Shown piece after piece: positions 35,335 through 43,484 of a stretch of DNA of 64,000 nt. Position numbers and translations under genes: made by a program. Every line of letters starts with the position of its first letter. The stretch's first letter is position 1. The notes below the pieces were generated by a model. The model was not told the origin of the DNA, made no database searches, and saw nothing but the letters and a program-made list of their open reading frames with translations. Source of the stretch: Paenibacillus zeisoli (GTDB lineage Bacteria > Bacillota > Bacilli > Paenibacillales > Paenibacillaceae); contig NZ_RZNX01000005.1 in the NCBI RefSeq assembly GCF_003994465.1, positions 124,001-188,000 on the forward strand, in the 5' to 3' direction.

Positions 35335-35987
35335 AAGCCCGCGTACTGGTCGTTGATGATCATGCTTTTGCAAGAGAAGGTATATGTGATATTTTGGCGG
35401 AGGATGCATTCTTTGAAGTGATCGGGGTTGCCTCAAGCGGGGCAGAAGCTATCGAATTGACTGAGAAATTCATGCCGGATTTGATTGTGATGGATATTCG
35501 TATGCCGGAGATGGATGGATTGGAAGCTACCCGTATTATTAAGCTTAGATTTCCTTATGTCAAAATTGTGCTGATTACGGTCTCCGATGATGCCGCTCAT
35601 TTATTTGAGGCGCTAAAGCAGGGGGCACAGGGTTTTTTGCTGAAGAATCTAGCCCCTTCTACTTGGGTTGAATACCTACGAGCCATCATGATTGACGAGG
35701 CCCCGCTATCCAGTGATCTGGCCCATCAGATACTTAAGGAGTTCCCTTCTGCTCCAAGGCAGGACCCGCTTGATCATCCGCTTACTGGCCGTGAGAGGGA
35801 GATTCTAAATTGGGTGGCCAAAGGGATGACGAATCGGGAGATTGCTGGAGAATTGCAAATTTCTGATCAGACTGTCAAAAATCACTTGAAAAATATTTTA
35901 CATAAGTTACAATTGGAGAATCGAGTGCAGCTGACCCGATATGCATTAGAGCACGGGTGGGTAGATACCAAGCGCTCTCGTCATTAA
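35331..35987 (+). CDS. NarL/LuxR-family response regulator
   Basis: 218 residues: a receiver domain with phosphoacceptor Asp in VMDIRMPEMDG and Lys in FLLKNLAP, and a C-terminal LuxR-type HTH (LTGREREILNWVAKGMTNREIAGEL). TTG start overlaps the kinase stop. Target genes are not evident; the next operon is an SLH protein pair. Confidence 0.9.
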   Translation: MKARVLVVDDHAFAREGICDILAEDAFFEVIGVASSGAEAIELTEKFMPDLIVMDIRMPEMDGLEATRIIKLRFPYVKIVLITVSDDAAHLFEALKQGAQGFLLKNLAPSTWVEYLRAIMIDEAPLSSDLAHQILKEFPSAPRQDPLDHPLTGREREILNWVAKGMTNREIAGELQISDQTVKNHLKNILHKLQLENRVQLTRYALEHGWVDTKRSRH

Positions 35988-36017
35988 CAGAATATTGATG
36001 AAGACTTGAAAGCATCA

Positions 36018-36054
36018 AGTCGTTACCTTAGTCATAAGGTGGCGGCTTTTTTTG
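36018..36054 (+). terminator. Terminator of the two-component operon
   Basis: A 13-bp stem (36018-36030 with 36035-36047, G-T wobbles) followed by a run of T. Confidence 0.75.
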
Positions 36055-36183
36055 TCGTTTTTACAAAGCGAAGGAGGACTGTAAACCTATTCCATAGAAG
36101 TTAATATAGGACTATATTCTAGATTTTACCATCTAATTGATGGGGAATATGCAGTACATACAGAGTGGGAGAGTGGAAGGACT

Positions 36184-37437
36184 ATGAGAAGTAAGTTCAT
36201 GATGAACACAGTTATGGCGGGAGTGATCGCAGCTGGCTGTGTGTTTGGTGCTGCTGGGTCAGTAATAGCAGAGGGAGCAGTTAAATTCAAAGATAAGCTG
36301 CCTGCTTGGGCGAAGCCGGATATTGAGTATGTGGTAGCGAAAGGGTACATGAAGGGAGATGAAAGGGGGAAATTCAACCCGAACGCGACGATCAGCAGAG
36401 CTGAGTTCGCGGCGATCCTTGCCAGAGCGTCCAACAATGACGCAGATCCAAGCAAGGCAGGGTTCAGCAGCATTCCTGGCTGGAGCCAAGACGAGGTGAA
36501 TACTGCGGTGAGCAAGGGATTTATTTCGCCGGGCGAATACCCAAATGGATTCAGTCCGAACACACCGCTGACACGCAGAGAGCTGGCCAAATGGGTGGCT
36601 TCAGGCTTGGCGGCCAAGGATGCCGATTTTAAGAAAGCATTGTCGGACACAGCAGATACACTCGTGCCGGTCGCAGAGTATTATAAGGGCGGTCTGAATA
36701 AGGCCGACTATCCATATGTCTCGGTTGCCCTGGGAACCGCGCTAATGGGGGGATACCCGGATGGCCGTTTCGGCCCAGCTCAAACAACTACACGAGCAGA
36801 AGCTGCCGTGATCCTGCGCCGATTTGAGTCTATTCAGGACAAGAAGGCTGAGGCGTTCCAGGATCTGAAGGAAATGCGGGAAGTCGGGCTCACAGGGACG
36901 AATGCGATTAGTTTGGGGTTTAAGTATGGGAAAGATGGTAGTGTTGAGGAAAAATTTACGAATATCCGAAATGTGCCAAGCCAGCTGAGAAATAATGTTG
37001 GAACAATTAAAGTGAATCGTTTTATCCTTGTCAACGCATCAAAAGCAACTGATGTAAAAAATCTATATGGGAAAATGTTTGTTGATAAGGACTATGGATC
37101 GGCATTCAAGATGGGGATAGATAGATATGAAACTTTTGTTGAGTATGCCTTTACTTCTAATATTGACAATATGGATGTAATGACGTATTTAGGATCAACC
37201 ACGGTTACTTTTTTAAATTTAACCGGATTTAAAAGTGGAACGATAGAGAAATATGGAATCAAGACGATGCCGATGATGGGCCTCGTTACCAAAGAAAAGT
37301 TCTTTAAAAAAGGAAAAGAGGTAAAATTTTGGGGTAGTGGGTATGTTAGGTCAAATCTTCCAATTTATGATACACGCAACGGAGCAGTAATTACTCTTTC
37401 TGGGGGGGAATCGTTCAATATTTACAAATTAGATTGA
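36184..37437 (+). CDS. Exported SLH-domain protein
   Basis: 417 residues with a signal peptide (cleavage near AEG, residue 30) and three S-layer homology domains in residues 33-215 (KGYMKGDERGKFNPNATISRAE; GYPDGRFGPAQTTTRAEAAVI). SLH domains bind pyruvylated wall polymers, so the protein is cell-wall anchored. The C-terminal 200 residues have no recognised domain and are more A+T-rich at DNA level than the SLH part, suggesting a mosaic. A 1133-residue exported protein follows after 22 nt. Confidence 0.88.
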   Translation: MRSKFMMNTVMAGVIAAGCVFGAAGSVIAEGAVKFKDKLPAWAKPDIEYVVAKGYMKGDERGKFNPNATISRAEFAAILARASNNDADPSKAGFSSIPGWSQDEVNTAVSKGFISPGEYPNGFSPNTPLTRRELAKWVASGLAAKDADFKKALSDTADTLVPVAEYYKGGLNKADYPYVSVALGTALMGGYPDGRFGPAQTTTRAEAAVILRRFESIQDKKAEAFQDLKEMREVGLTGTNAISLGFKYGKDGSVEEKFTNIRNVPSQLRNNVGTIKVNRFILVNASKATDVKNLYGKMFVDKDYGSAFKMGIDRYETFVEYAFTSNIDNMDVMTYLGSTTVTFLNLTGFKSGTIEKYGIKTMPMMGLVTKEKFFKKGKEVKFWGSGYVRSNLPIYDTRNGAVITLSGGESFNIYKLD

Positions 37438-37459
37438 GAATTTCTAAAGGAGCTATAAA

Positions 37460-40400
37460 ATGGGGCGATTAAGTCGAAACATTCTAATCGGGCTAAGTTG
37501 TGCACTAATTATCTCTAATCTTCTTTGGGTAGGATCGTTAATTGTCAATGCAGGCGGTAACATTAGTGCTGTACTGCCGAATGTGAAGTCGATGACCCAA
37601 ACCATCACAGAGGGAGGAAAAGCTGAACAAACTTGGATTAGAGAGGGGCAAGTTGAATCCAATGCAAACCCTGGCGTTTATCTTTATCAGCGGGACGATA
37701 AAAGGTGGGTGGCTGAAACGAATCGGGGCCCGGTGATTTATAATTCTGTTGGATCAACAAGTTCCCCCTATCCGGAGAAAGGACCGGAATTTGAAAACAA
37801 AATCAATATGACCGAACCAGAGTATTTGCCTAAAGCAAAATACAAATTAATTGACGGCGAAGAGAAAGATTCTACACTGATGACTGATCCTAAAATCATA
37901 GGGGCTAATAATGAGACTCCTTTAGAGGATCAAACCAGTACCACACGTGCATTGCGAATTCCAGATGGCGCCAACCTTATAATTACATCAGTTATCGGTG
38001 GGGACATCGAAACCCAAAGCCCACCAGATGCTTATATATGGAACAAACACGATAAGTTCTCAGGCAACAAGTGGAACGCAGGATACACCACCCAGGTCCA
38101 TGTGACCTGGCGAGCTAACTATGTAGAGAAGAAGAAAATTGCCATGGCCGGCAAGAGCAAGATTGCGATTAATGAAGTTACCAACTTTACATCAACTGTG
38201 GCCACTTCGGAAGCGAAGAAAGCCTACGGCACACCTGCAGATGTAACAACTCGTAGTAACGTGATGTGGAAGTCTAGCAATCCGGGTGTGGCCACCGTGA
38301 GTGCTACTGGCGTTGTTACTGGGGTGGCTAAAGGGACTTCTATCATCAGTGTAGATTGGAAGAAGGATAAGTATTGGCTGCATACCGAGAAGGTTGTAAC
38401 CGTAGATATTAAAACTACGGGTACTCCTCCAACTGGCTCCTGTGTTCCAACCATCAATCCACCTTCTGCTGCAGTAAGTCCTGTTATCTCGTTCATGAAC
38501 CCGAACGCAACGGGCGAGATTCTAGGAGATGATGTTGCAAATGGCCGGCATTTTGATGCCGTGAAGGCGATTCCGACCAGCGAGAACCTGTACAGCCAGG
38601 CGTGGGGAAGGAACTACCTGTTCCAGCACACCTTTGCCAATATGAAAGGTACGATTGACTACCGCTGCACCATAGACGTGACGTATTCACGCACATGGAA
38701 AGAAAAGCAGCCGGACATTATCGACTCTGATGGGAAGCCGGTTCCGCAGCCGGATACCGAGAAGTCAGATACGGTGACCAAGACTTACAGCTTCAATTTG
38801 ACTCCGCGTAATTATTCCTATTGGGAAATCAAGCAGCTGGAAGTCATGGGACTTAACCACGCTGAATTGCAGAATTATGCTCTCCCGGGCGGCAATGTAT
38901 ACATGGAACCTCGCGATTATACGCCTCCTGATGTAGATACGGATAATAGCAGTGATGTGAATGATCATGTATTTCCTAAGAGTACGGGAACGATAAGTTT
39001 TACTCCTCCTGTTCTGGCTTCAACGGGTTACGCACCGCTTGATATACCGGATCATACGGCAATACTGAAGGGGATGGCTGAAGCCCAGACTATGCCTCCG
39101 GATGTGAAGAATGATAGGGTCACCTTTAATGGATTGACGATTATGAGTGACAATACGGTAAGCAGCTCAGGTCCGACTCCAACTTCAATCCCAGCGCCAA
39201 CGCGGATCCCGGACAAAATGCTCTTTGAAGATCATCAATTGATAAGCACCGACCTGGAGAACAAAGCTGATACGCCAAGTACAGGTACCATTTACTATGA
39301 AATGCTTCCTAATGATGTGGAGGGCAATGGAGATAAAGACTTTGATATCCAAAATATCAATACCGTAACCGTCCATACGCCGGTCGTTAACTATTCCTTA
39401 GTCTCAGATGACCAAGCGCACAATCAAAAGACTCACCCCAATTCTAATCGTTCAGCACTAATCTTAGAGCGGCCATTTTTCGTAAGGATCCCAACGATTG
39501 GGCAGCATTTGAATGAAGCTATCTATCCAGGGTATGGAAATCGCGATTATGCGAAATATACACGAAATAAGCAGGTAAAGTTTCCATTCGATGTGTACAA
39601 TGAGGATCGAACACAATACATATACAAAGATACATGGGTGGATATTCCGGTAACACAGGAGTATACCACTTTCTACATGCCAGTATGGGTAAATGAAGGG
39701 AATTATGATATTCAGTTCCGCAGCATAGCCGAGAATGCACCATCGCCATTTGAAGAGCAATTAAATGCAAATACAAATTTGGCTAACCATGCAGCCGTCG
39801 AAACAGTACCGGTTGAGGTGATTGGCCGAATGTATGATTTTCATGTAACCGATATAGCGGATTATTTATGGGAAACCGTGTTTAGGACTTATCCAAGGAC
39901 TTCTACACCATCCGGCTATTCCTATTGGGTTGGGCTTAAGGGAATTGATGGGGACAAGAGGGGGAATATGTACCCTTTCACGCTGCCAATACACCCTGGT
40001 AGTCATCCAAAACCGGGCTATAAGAACGTTGCCGTCAAGACAGGATATCACTTTAAGTTTGACCTGAAGACCAAAGGTAATATGTTCGATGTACAAGATT
40101 CTGTTCGCATTACTCCAAGCTTTTATTATATGAGCGAAGACGGAAAGACGCGAACCCCGATAGATATCTACTATAAAGCAGGCGAGAAGAGTTTCGTTAG
40201 AATTGGTTCGCCGGAAGATACGAGTCAGCGATACGTAATTCTGAATGACAGATTAAGAAACGTGCCAATGGAGGAATTATCGGATACAGCTTTGTACAAG
40301 TATGATCATTATTTTGATTTTGGACAAGTTGGTGAAATCAGCAGGGATACGTTCTTACAGAATTATATTGACAAAGCTTCTACGAAAAAGACTCCGGTTG

Positions 40401-40861
40401 GCGGATTAAAGCAGCTAGAGCTGCCCGAAGCAGTTCGTACATTGATTGGACCTAAGTTGAATATTCCCATTGGCGTGGACATGCAAAGAGCGAATGCGTC
40501 TATACAGAAGTGGTATGGAGAGTATAGCTTGCCAGCGGATATTTATGGGGTGGCTGCAGGGACAAATCTTGCTGAGTATGGTAGGACGCATCAGGGTCTG
40601 ACGGATCGAAGTCCTGTCTTTTTGAAAAATGGGTATTTTATTGTTAATTTCAACCTAGAGACTATCGATCAAGGGAATTTGAAGGAGCCTCATTTGCAGT
40701 ATATTCACGCACCTTTAATGAATCAGTGGAAGCTTGAGGGATTTAATAATATCGTCATGGATCCTTATGGAAACTCCTATAATCTTCAAGATGGTGATGT
40801 GGTATTCTATCATACGGACAAATCAAGTCGAGACGACTTCAGATCGAGTGTAACGCATTAA
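37460..40861 (+). CDS. Large exported protein with Ig-like (Big_2) domain
   Basis: 1133 residues with an N-terminal membrane/signal segment (ILIGLSCALIISNLLWVGSLI). A bacterial Ig-like domain is visible at about 235-320 (SSNPGVATVSATGVVTGVAKG). The rest is beta-rich with Tyr/Pro/Asp-rich stretches and resembles DUF5704-type Paenibacillus surface proteins, though I am not certain. No LPXTG anchor, no catalytic motif. AAAGGAG precedes the ATG. Paired with the upstream SLH protein, which could anchor it to the wall. Confidence 0.75.
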   Translation: MGRLSRNILIGLSCALIISNLLWVGSLIVNAGGNISAVLPNVKSMTQTITEGGKAEQTWIREGQVESNANPGVYLYQRDDKRWVAETNRGPVIYNSVGSTSSPYPEKGPEFENKINMTEPEYLPKAKYKLIDGEEKDSTLMTDPKIIGANNETPLEDQTSTTRALRIPDGANLIITSVIGGDIETQSPPDAYIWNKHDKFSGNKWNAGYTTQVHVTWRANYVEKKKIAMAGKSKIAINEVTNFTSTVATSEAKKAYGTPADVTTRSNVMWKSSNPGVATVSATGVVTGVAKGTSIISVDWKKDKYWLHTEKVVTVDIKTTGTPPTGSCVPTINPPSAAVSPVISFMNPNATGEILGDDVANGRHFDAVKAIPTSENLYSQAWGRNYLFQHTFANMKGTIDYRCTIDVTYSRTWKEKQPDIIDSDGKPVPQPDTEKSDTVTKTYSFNLTPRNYSYWEIKQLEVMGLNHAELQNYALPGGNVYMEPRDYTPPDVDTDNSSDVNDHVFPKSTGTISFTPPVLASTGYAPLDIPDHTAILKGMAEAQTMPPDVKNDRVTFNGLTIMSDNTVSSSGPTPTSIPAPTRIPDKMLFEDHQLISTDLENKADTPSTGTIYYEMLPNDVEGNGDKDFDIQNINTVTVHTPVVNYSLVSDDQAHNQKTHPNSNRSALILERPFFVRIPTIGQHLNEAIYPGYGNRDYAKYTRNKQVKFPFDVYNEDRTQYIYKDTWVDIPVTQEYTTFYMPVWVNEGNYDIQFRSIAENAPSPFEEQLNANTNLANHAAVETVPVEVIGRMYDFHVTDIADYLWETVFRTYPRTSTPSGYSYWVGLKGIDGDKRGNMYPFTLPIHPGSHPKPGYKNVAVKTGYHFKFDLKTKGNMFDVQDSVRITPSFYYMSEDGKTRTPIDIYYKAGEKSFVRIGSPEDTSQRYVILNDRLRNVPMEELSDTALYKYDHYFDFGQVGEISRDTFLQNYIDKASTKKTPVGGLKQLELPEAVRTLIGPKLNIPIGVDMQRANASIQKWYGEYSLPADIYGVAAGTNLAEYGRTHQGLTDRSPVFLKNGYFIVNFNLETIDQGNLKEPHLQYIHAPLMNQWKLEGFNNIVMDPYGNSYNLQDGDVVFYHTDKSSRDDFRSSVTH

Positions 40862-40900
40862 TCCAAAGCTATGTCTCTTAAGTGAGTAAGTTAACTCAAT

Positions 40901-40930
40901 TCAGCCTCCTTCTCAAAAGATGGGGGCTGA
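40901..40930 (+). terminator. Probable terminator of the SLH operon
   Basis: TCAGCCTCC (40901-40909) pairs with GGGGGCTGA (40922-40930) with one wobble. Only a weak T-rich tail follows. Confidence 0.5.
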
Positions 40931-40991
40931 GTCTATTTGAATTACCGATCATCGAAATCGATCCCCCTCATTCGATCGTCAAGTAATACTC

Positions 40992-41023
40992 AACCAACCA
41001 ACCAACCAACCAACCAACCAACC
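40992..41023 (+). repeat. Tetranucleotide repeat (AACC)8
   Basis: Eight perfect AACC copies in 32 nt. On the minus strand this is (GGTT)8, a sequence type able to form two-tetrad G-quadruplexes. Copy number is likely variable by slippage. Confidence 0.95.
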
Positions 41024-41207
41024 CCTAACCCAATTCACCAACAAAAGATAACTAGTTAGACAACAAGCAGCTTAGCAAGCATCAACCAAGCAAAAAATAA
41101 TCACCTACACACTACAAAGCAAACCATCTACAAACCGAATAATTAATATTTCAACATATGAAAAATTCACAATAGTAAACCAAAATTCCTCGCACTTAGC
41201 AACCCTC

Positions 41208-41237
41208 TCACTAATCCACCATAAGTACCCATCTACC
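41208..41237 (+). other. Ter-like sequence, candidate Rtp-binding site
   Basis: The B. subtilis Ter consensus, as I remember it, has KMACTAA, six bases, then CTATGTACYAAAT. Here TCACTAA (41208-41214) is followed after exactly six bases by ATAAGTACC. Matches include all seven of the first block and six of eight of the second with correct spacing. The 3' AAAT block is poorly matched. Function is a hypothesis. Confidence 0.35.
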
Positions 41238-41264
41238 TCATCACATTCGGTTAAAAATGGCGAA

Positions 41265-41294
41265 TTGACCACTATTATGAAATTTTCATATAAT
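41265..41294 (+). promoter_or_regulatory. rtp promoter with embedded palindrome
   Basis: TTGACC (41265-41270) and TATAAT (41289-41294) with an 18-bp spacer. Within the spacer is a perfect palindrome TATGAAATTTTCATA (41276-41290), also similar to the CTAT...AAATTTTC part of a Ter B-site. A related copy, TATGAAAAATTCAC, occurs at 41157-41170. The layout suggests autorepression by the Rtp homologue, as in B. subtilis. Confidence 0.65.
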
Positions 41295-41341
41295 AGAATC
41301 AGATATTAATTCTAATCAAAGTAGAGTGGGAGGTTAAGAAT

Positions 41342-41704
41342 ATGGCATTTATGATTGCGCAGCGGGCATTCTTGAAATTATACTTGATCAAAATGGTAGA
41401 GGAACGTAGAAGATACGGGTATCAAATGCTTGAAGATCTAAAGGCTGAATTCAAAACCCATGGCTATTTGCCTCCGCAAAGTGAGATATACCGTGCGCTT
41501 CATGAATTAGTGCAAGAAGGCGTTCTGTATAGAACGAAGAAGCTGAAGGGAAATGACCCCAGCGTTGATTTTCAGGAGATTGTGCTGTATCACTTTACGA
41601 ATGATGGAAAAGAGAAGGCCGAGCTCTATCGTAAGCAGGTCAAGACTGATTTGGACAGGTGCTTGGGCATTTTGCATAAAGCAGAGAGGGACAATTTCGG
41701 TTAA
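41342..41704 (+). CDS. rtp: Replication termination protein homologue (Rtp)
   Basis: 120 residues, close to the 122 of B. subtilis RTP. The shared framework is extensive: QRAFLKLYLIKMVEERRRYG, then YRALHELVQEGVL, then EIVLYHF, then LYRKQVKTDLDRCLGIL and a final DNF. RTP is a winged-helix dimer that binds Ter sites and arrests replication forks with polarity. The basic first helix and C-terminal dimerisation helix are retained. GGGAGG precedes the ATG. General annotation pipelines might call it a PadR-like regulator. Upstream DNA has Ter-like sequences. There is no gene-strand switch here, so the gene may not mark the terminus itself. Confidence 0.88.
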   Translation: MAFMIAQRAFLKLYLIKMVEERRRYGYQMLEDLKAEFKTHGYLPPQSEIYRALHELVQEGVLYRTKKLKGNDPSVDFQEIVLYHFTNDGKEKAELYRKQVKTDLDRCLGILHKAERDNFG

Positions 41705-41779
41705 AGTTAGAAATACAATTCAAGACGAAGACTTTGGCTGCTAACGCTGCTGTAATGTATTCAATAAGGAGTTTTGATC

Positions 41780-43087
41780 GTGGACAAACTTTATGAAATC
41801 CGTGACCGGATACATGGATTTTCAAGCCGGTATTTGCAGGCTGCTTTGGTTATCTTTTTGGTGAAGTGGATTCTGATCGCGGGTGTTGTGGGGTTCCTGT
41901 CAGGAAGTGCTTCGGCACTCTTCCTCGCAGGCCTGGAATGGGCAACAGACAGCAGAATGAATCATGCCTGGCTGCTGTATTTGCTTCCGGTAGGCGGAGC
42001 CTTGATGAGTTACCTCTATTTGAAGATAGGGAAGAATGCTGGCAAAGGTAATAACCTGATCCTTGAGACGATTCACCAGGGGAAGGAGAGCATCCCCCTG
42101 CGGATGGCCCCTTTAGTGCTTGGAGGAACGATTATAACCCATTTATTCGGCGGCTCTGCGGGCAGGGAAGGAACCGCAATTCAGATGGGAGGAAGCCTTG
42201 CAGCTCGTCTCGGCAAGCTGCTGAGGCTGGATGCAGCAGATACGCGTATTATTCTCATGTGCGGCATAAGTGGCGGATTCGGATCAGTATTCGGCACTCC
42301 GCTTGCTGGAACTGTATTTGCTCTTGAGGTGCTGGTGATTGGAATGCTGCGTTATGAAGCTCTTCTTCCTTGCTTTATCGCGAGTGTAGTAGGAAATGTG
42401 GTGACTACGGCGTGGGGAATCCATCATGTGCATTTTTCTATTGGCGAGGTTCCGGAACTTTCATCGTTGACCATTCTCAAAGTATTGGCTGCTTCGATTG
42501 CCTTTGGTCTGAGTGCACTTCTCTTCAGCTCGTTGACTCACTACTTCAAGGGTACATATGCGAAGCTAATTGCACATCCTGCCGTGCGCAGTTTTGTTGG
42601 AGGTGCTGTCATTATCCTCCTAGTATTCATCTTCGGGACAAGAGACTACTTGGGACTTGGGATTCCTTTGATCGAGCGAGCCTTTTCGGGGGATGTGCCG
42701 GACTTTGCTTTTCTTGGCAAAATCCTATTTACTGCCCTCACTCTGGGAGCAGGCTTCTTGGGCGGGGAGGTTACACCGCTGTTTGTAATTGGGGCCACAT
42801 TAGGCAGTACGCTCGGATTATGGCTCCATGAGCCGGTTGGCTTCTTCGCGGCGCTTGGCTTCATAGCTGTATTTAGTGGGGCAGCGAATACGCCAATTGC
42901 CTGCTTTATTATGGGGATTGAATTATTCGGCTCTCAGGCAGCCGTATATATGCTGATGGCCTGCGTAATTGGTTATTTATTCTCGGGTCACACGGGCATT
43001 TATACATCCCAGCAGCTTGGAGCTTCCAAGTCAAAATTGTTCAAAATCACTGCTGGAGAAACACTCGCCTCATTGAAAAAGAAGTGA
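41780..43087 (+). CDS. CLC-family anion transporter, possibly fluoride/proton type
   Basis: About 435 residues with 10 or more membrane helices. The selectivity-filter motif is GGSAGREGTAIQMGG, with the gating Glu kept, GREGT instead of GREGP, and GKGNNLI in place of the GSGIP loop of chloride CLCs. These features resemble the CLC-F fluoride-exporting branch, but I cannot assign it firmly. No fluoride riboswitch is visible upstream. GTG at 41780 follows AAGGAG; TTG at 41774 is too close. It lies 75 nt after rtp. Confidence 0.85.
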   Translation: MDKLYEIRDRIHGFSSRYLQAALVIFLVKWILIAGVVGFLSGSASALFLAGLEWATDSRMNHAWLLYLLPVGGALMSYLYLKIGKNAGKGNNLILETIHQGKESIPLRMAPLVLGGTIITHLFGGSAGREGTAIQMGGSLAARLGKLLRLDAADTRIILMCGISGGFGSVFGTPLAGTVFALEVLVIGMLRYEALLPCFIASVVGNVVTTAWGIHHVHFSIGEVPELSSLTILKVLAASIAFGLSALLFSSLTHYFKGTYAKLIAHPAVRSFVGGAVIILLVFIFGTRDYLGLGIPLIERAFSGDVPDFAFLGKILFTALTLGAGFLGGEVTPLFVIGATLGSTLGLWLHEPVGFFAALGFIAVFSGAANTPIACFIMGIELFGSQAAVYMLMACVIGYLFSGHTGIYTSQQLGASKSKLFKITAGETLASLKKK

Positions 43088-43103
43088 CTCTGTGAAAATT
43101 CGA

Positions 43104-43132
43104 TTGTATTATTATGAATTTTGATTTATAAT
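43104..43132 (+). promoter_or_regulatory. Sigma-A promoter of the metE leader
   Basis: TTGTAT (43104-43109) and TATAAT (43127-43132), 17-bp spacer, starting the cobalamin riboswitch transcript. Confidence 0.75.
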
Positions 43133-43162
43133 TATACCTATAAACATAATTGTATAACGTGG

Positions 43163-43345
43163 GAACAGGTGTCTCAGACCCAATGGGGTTGAGACTTAAT
43201 AGGGAAGTCCGGTGTGAAGCCGGCGCGGTCCCGCCACTGTATCAGAGGAGTTAATTGCGATCCATGCCACTGGCTTATTCACTAAGCTGGGAAGGCCGCA
43301 ATTGACGTTGATTCTGAAGCCAGGAGACCTGCCTGTTCTGACAGC
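43163..43345 (+). ncRNA. Cobalamin riboswitch
   Basis: The leader has the class I cobalamin layout: GGGAAGTCCGGTGTGAAGCC with GCGGTCCCGCCACTGT (43201-43240), and the B12 box GAAGCCAGGAGACCTGCC (43316-43333). It precedes a terminator and metE. Adenosylcobalamin binding should favour termination, shutting off the B12-independent enzyme. Confidence 0.95.
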
Positions 43346-43405
43346 ACTGATGTACCTACGGGAGATAGGGAGGTGTTAGAGATTGCCACCCTTATGTGCA
43401 CTTAC

Positions 43406-43448
43406 GGGGCCTTCTTTAACCTACCCGGGTTAGAGAAGGTCCCTTTTA
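43406..43448 (+). terminator. Riboswitch-controlled terminator before metE
   Basis: GGGGCCTTCTTTAACC pairs with GGGTTAGAGAAGGTCCC, followed by TTTT. It is the expression platform of the upstream riboswitch. Confidence 0.85.
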
Positions 43449-43484
43449 ATTATGTTTAACTACAAATAGTGATGGGGGTAGGAA

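Larger units (their letters stand above)
40962..41250. other. G-poor, A/C-rich intergenic tract
   Basis: For nearly 290 nt the plus strand is almost only A, C and T, with isolated G. No ORF or RNA gene is supported. It contains the AACC repeat array and a Ter-like sequence and precedes the rtp-like gene. The composition is opposite to the G-rich coding strand of the surrounding plus-strand genes. Confidence 0.7.

Noticed and set aside
36840-37440. Prophage or island inferred from A+T-rich codons in the SLH protein C terminus
   Set aside because: No integrase, att repeat or phage gene; the frame is continuous with the SLH domains.
40992-41023. Possible CRISPR or IS-end repeat
   Set aside because: Repeat unit is 4 nt with no spacers; it is a simple tetranucleotide repeat.
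41705-41779. Fluoride riboswitch before the CLC gene
   Set aside because: The short intergenic sequence has none of the conserved crcB-motif bases.
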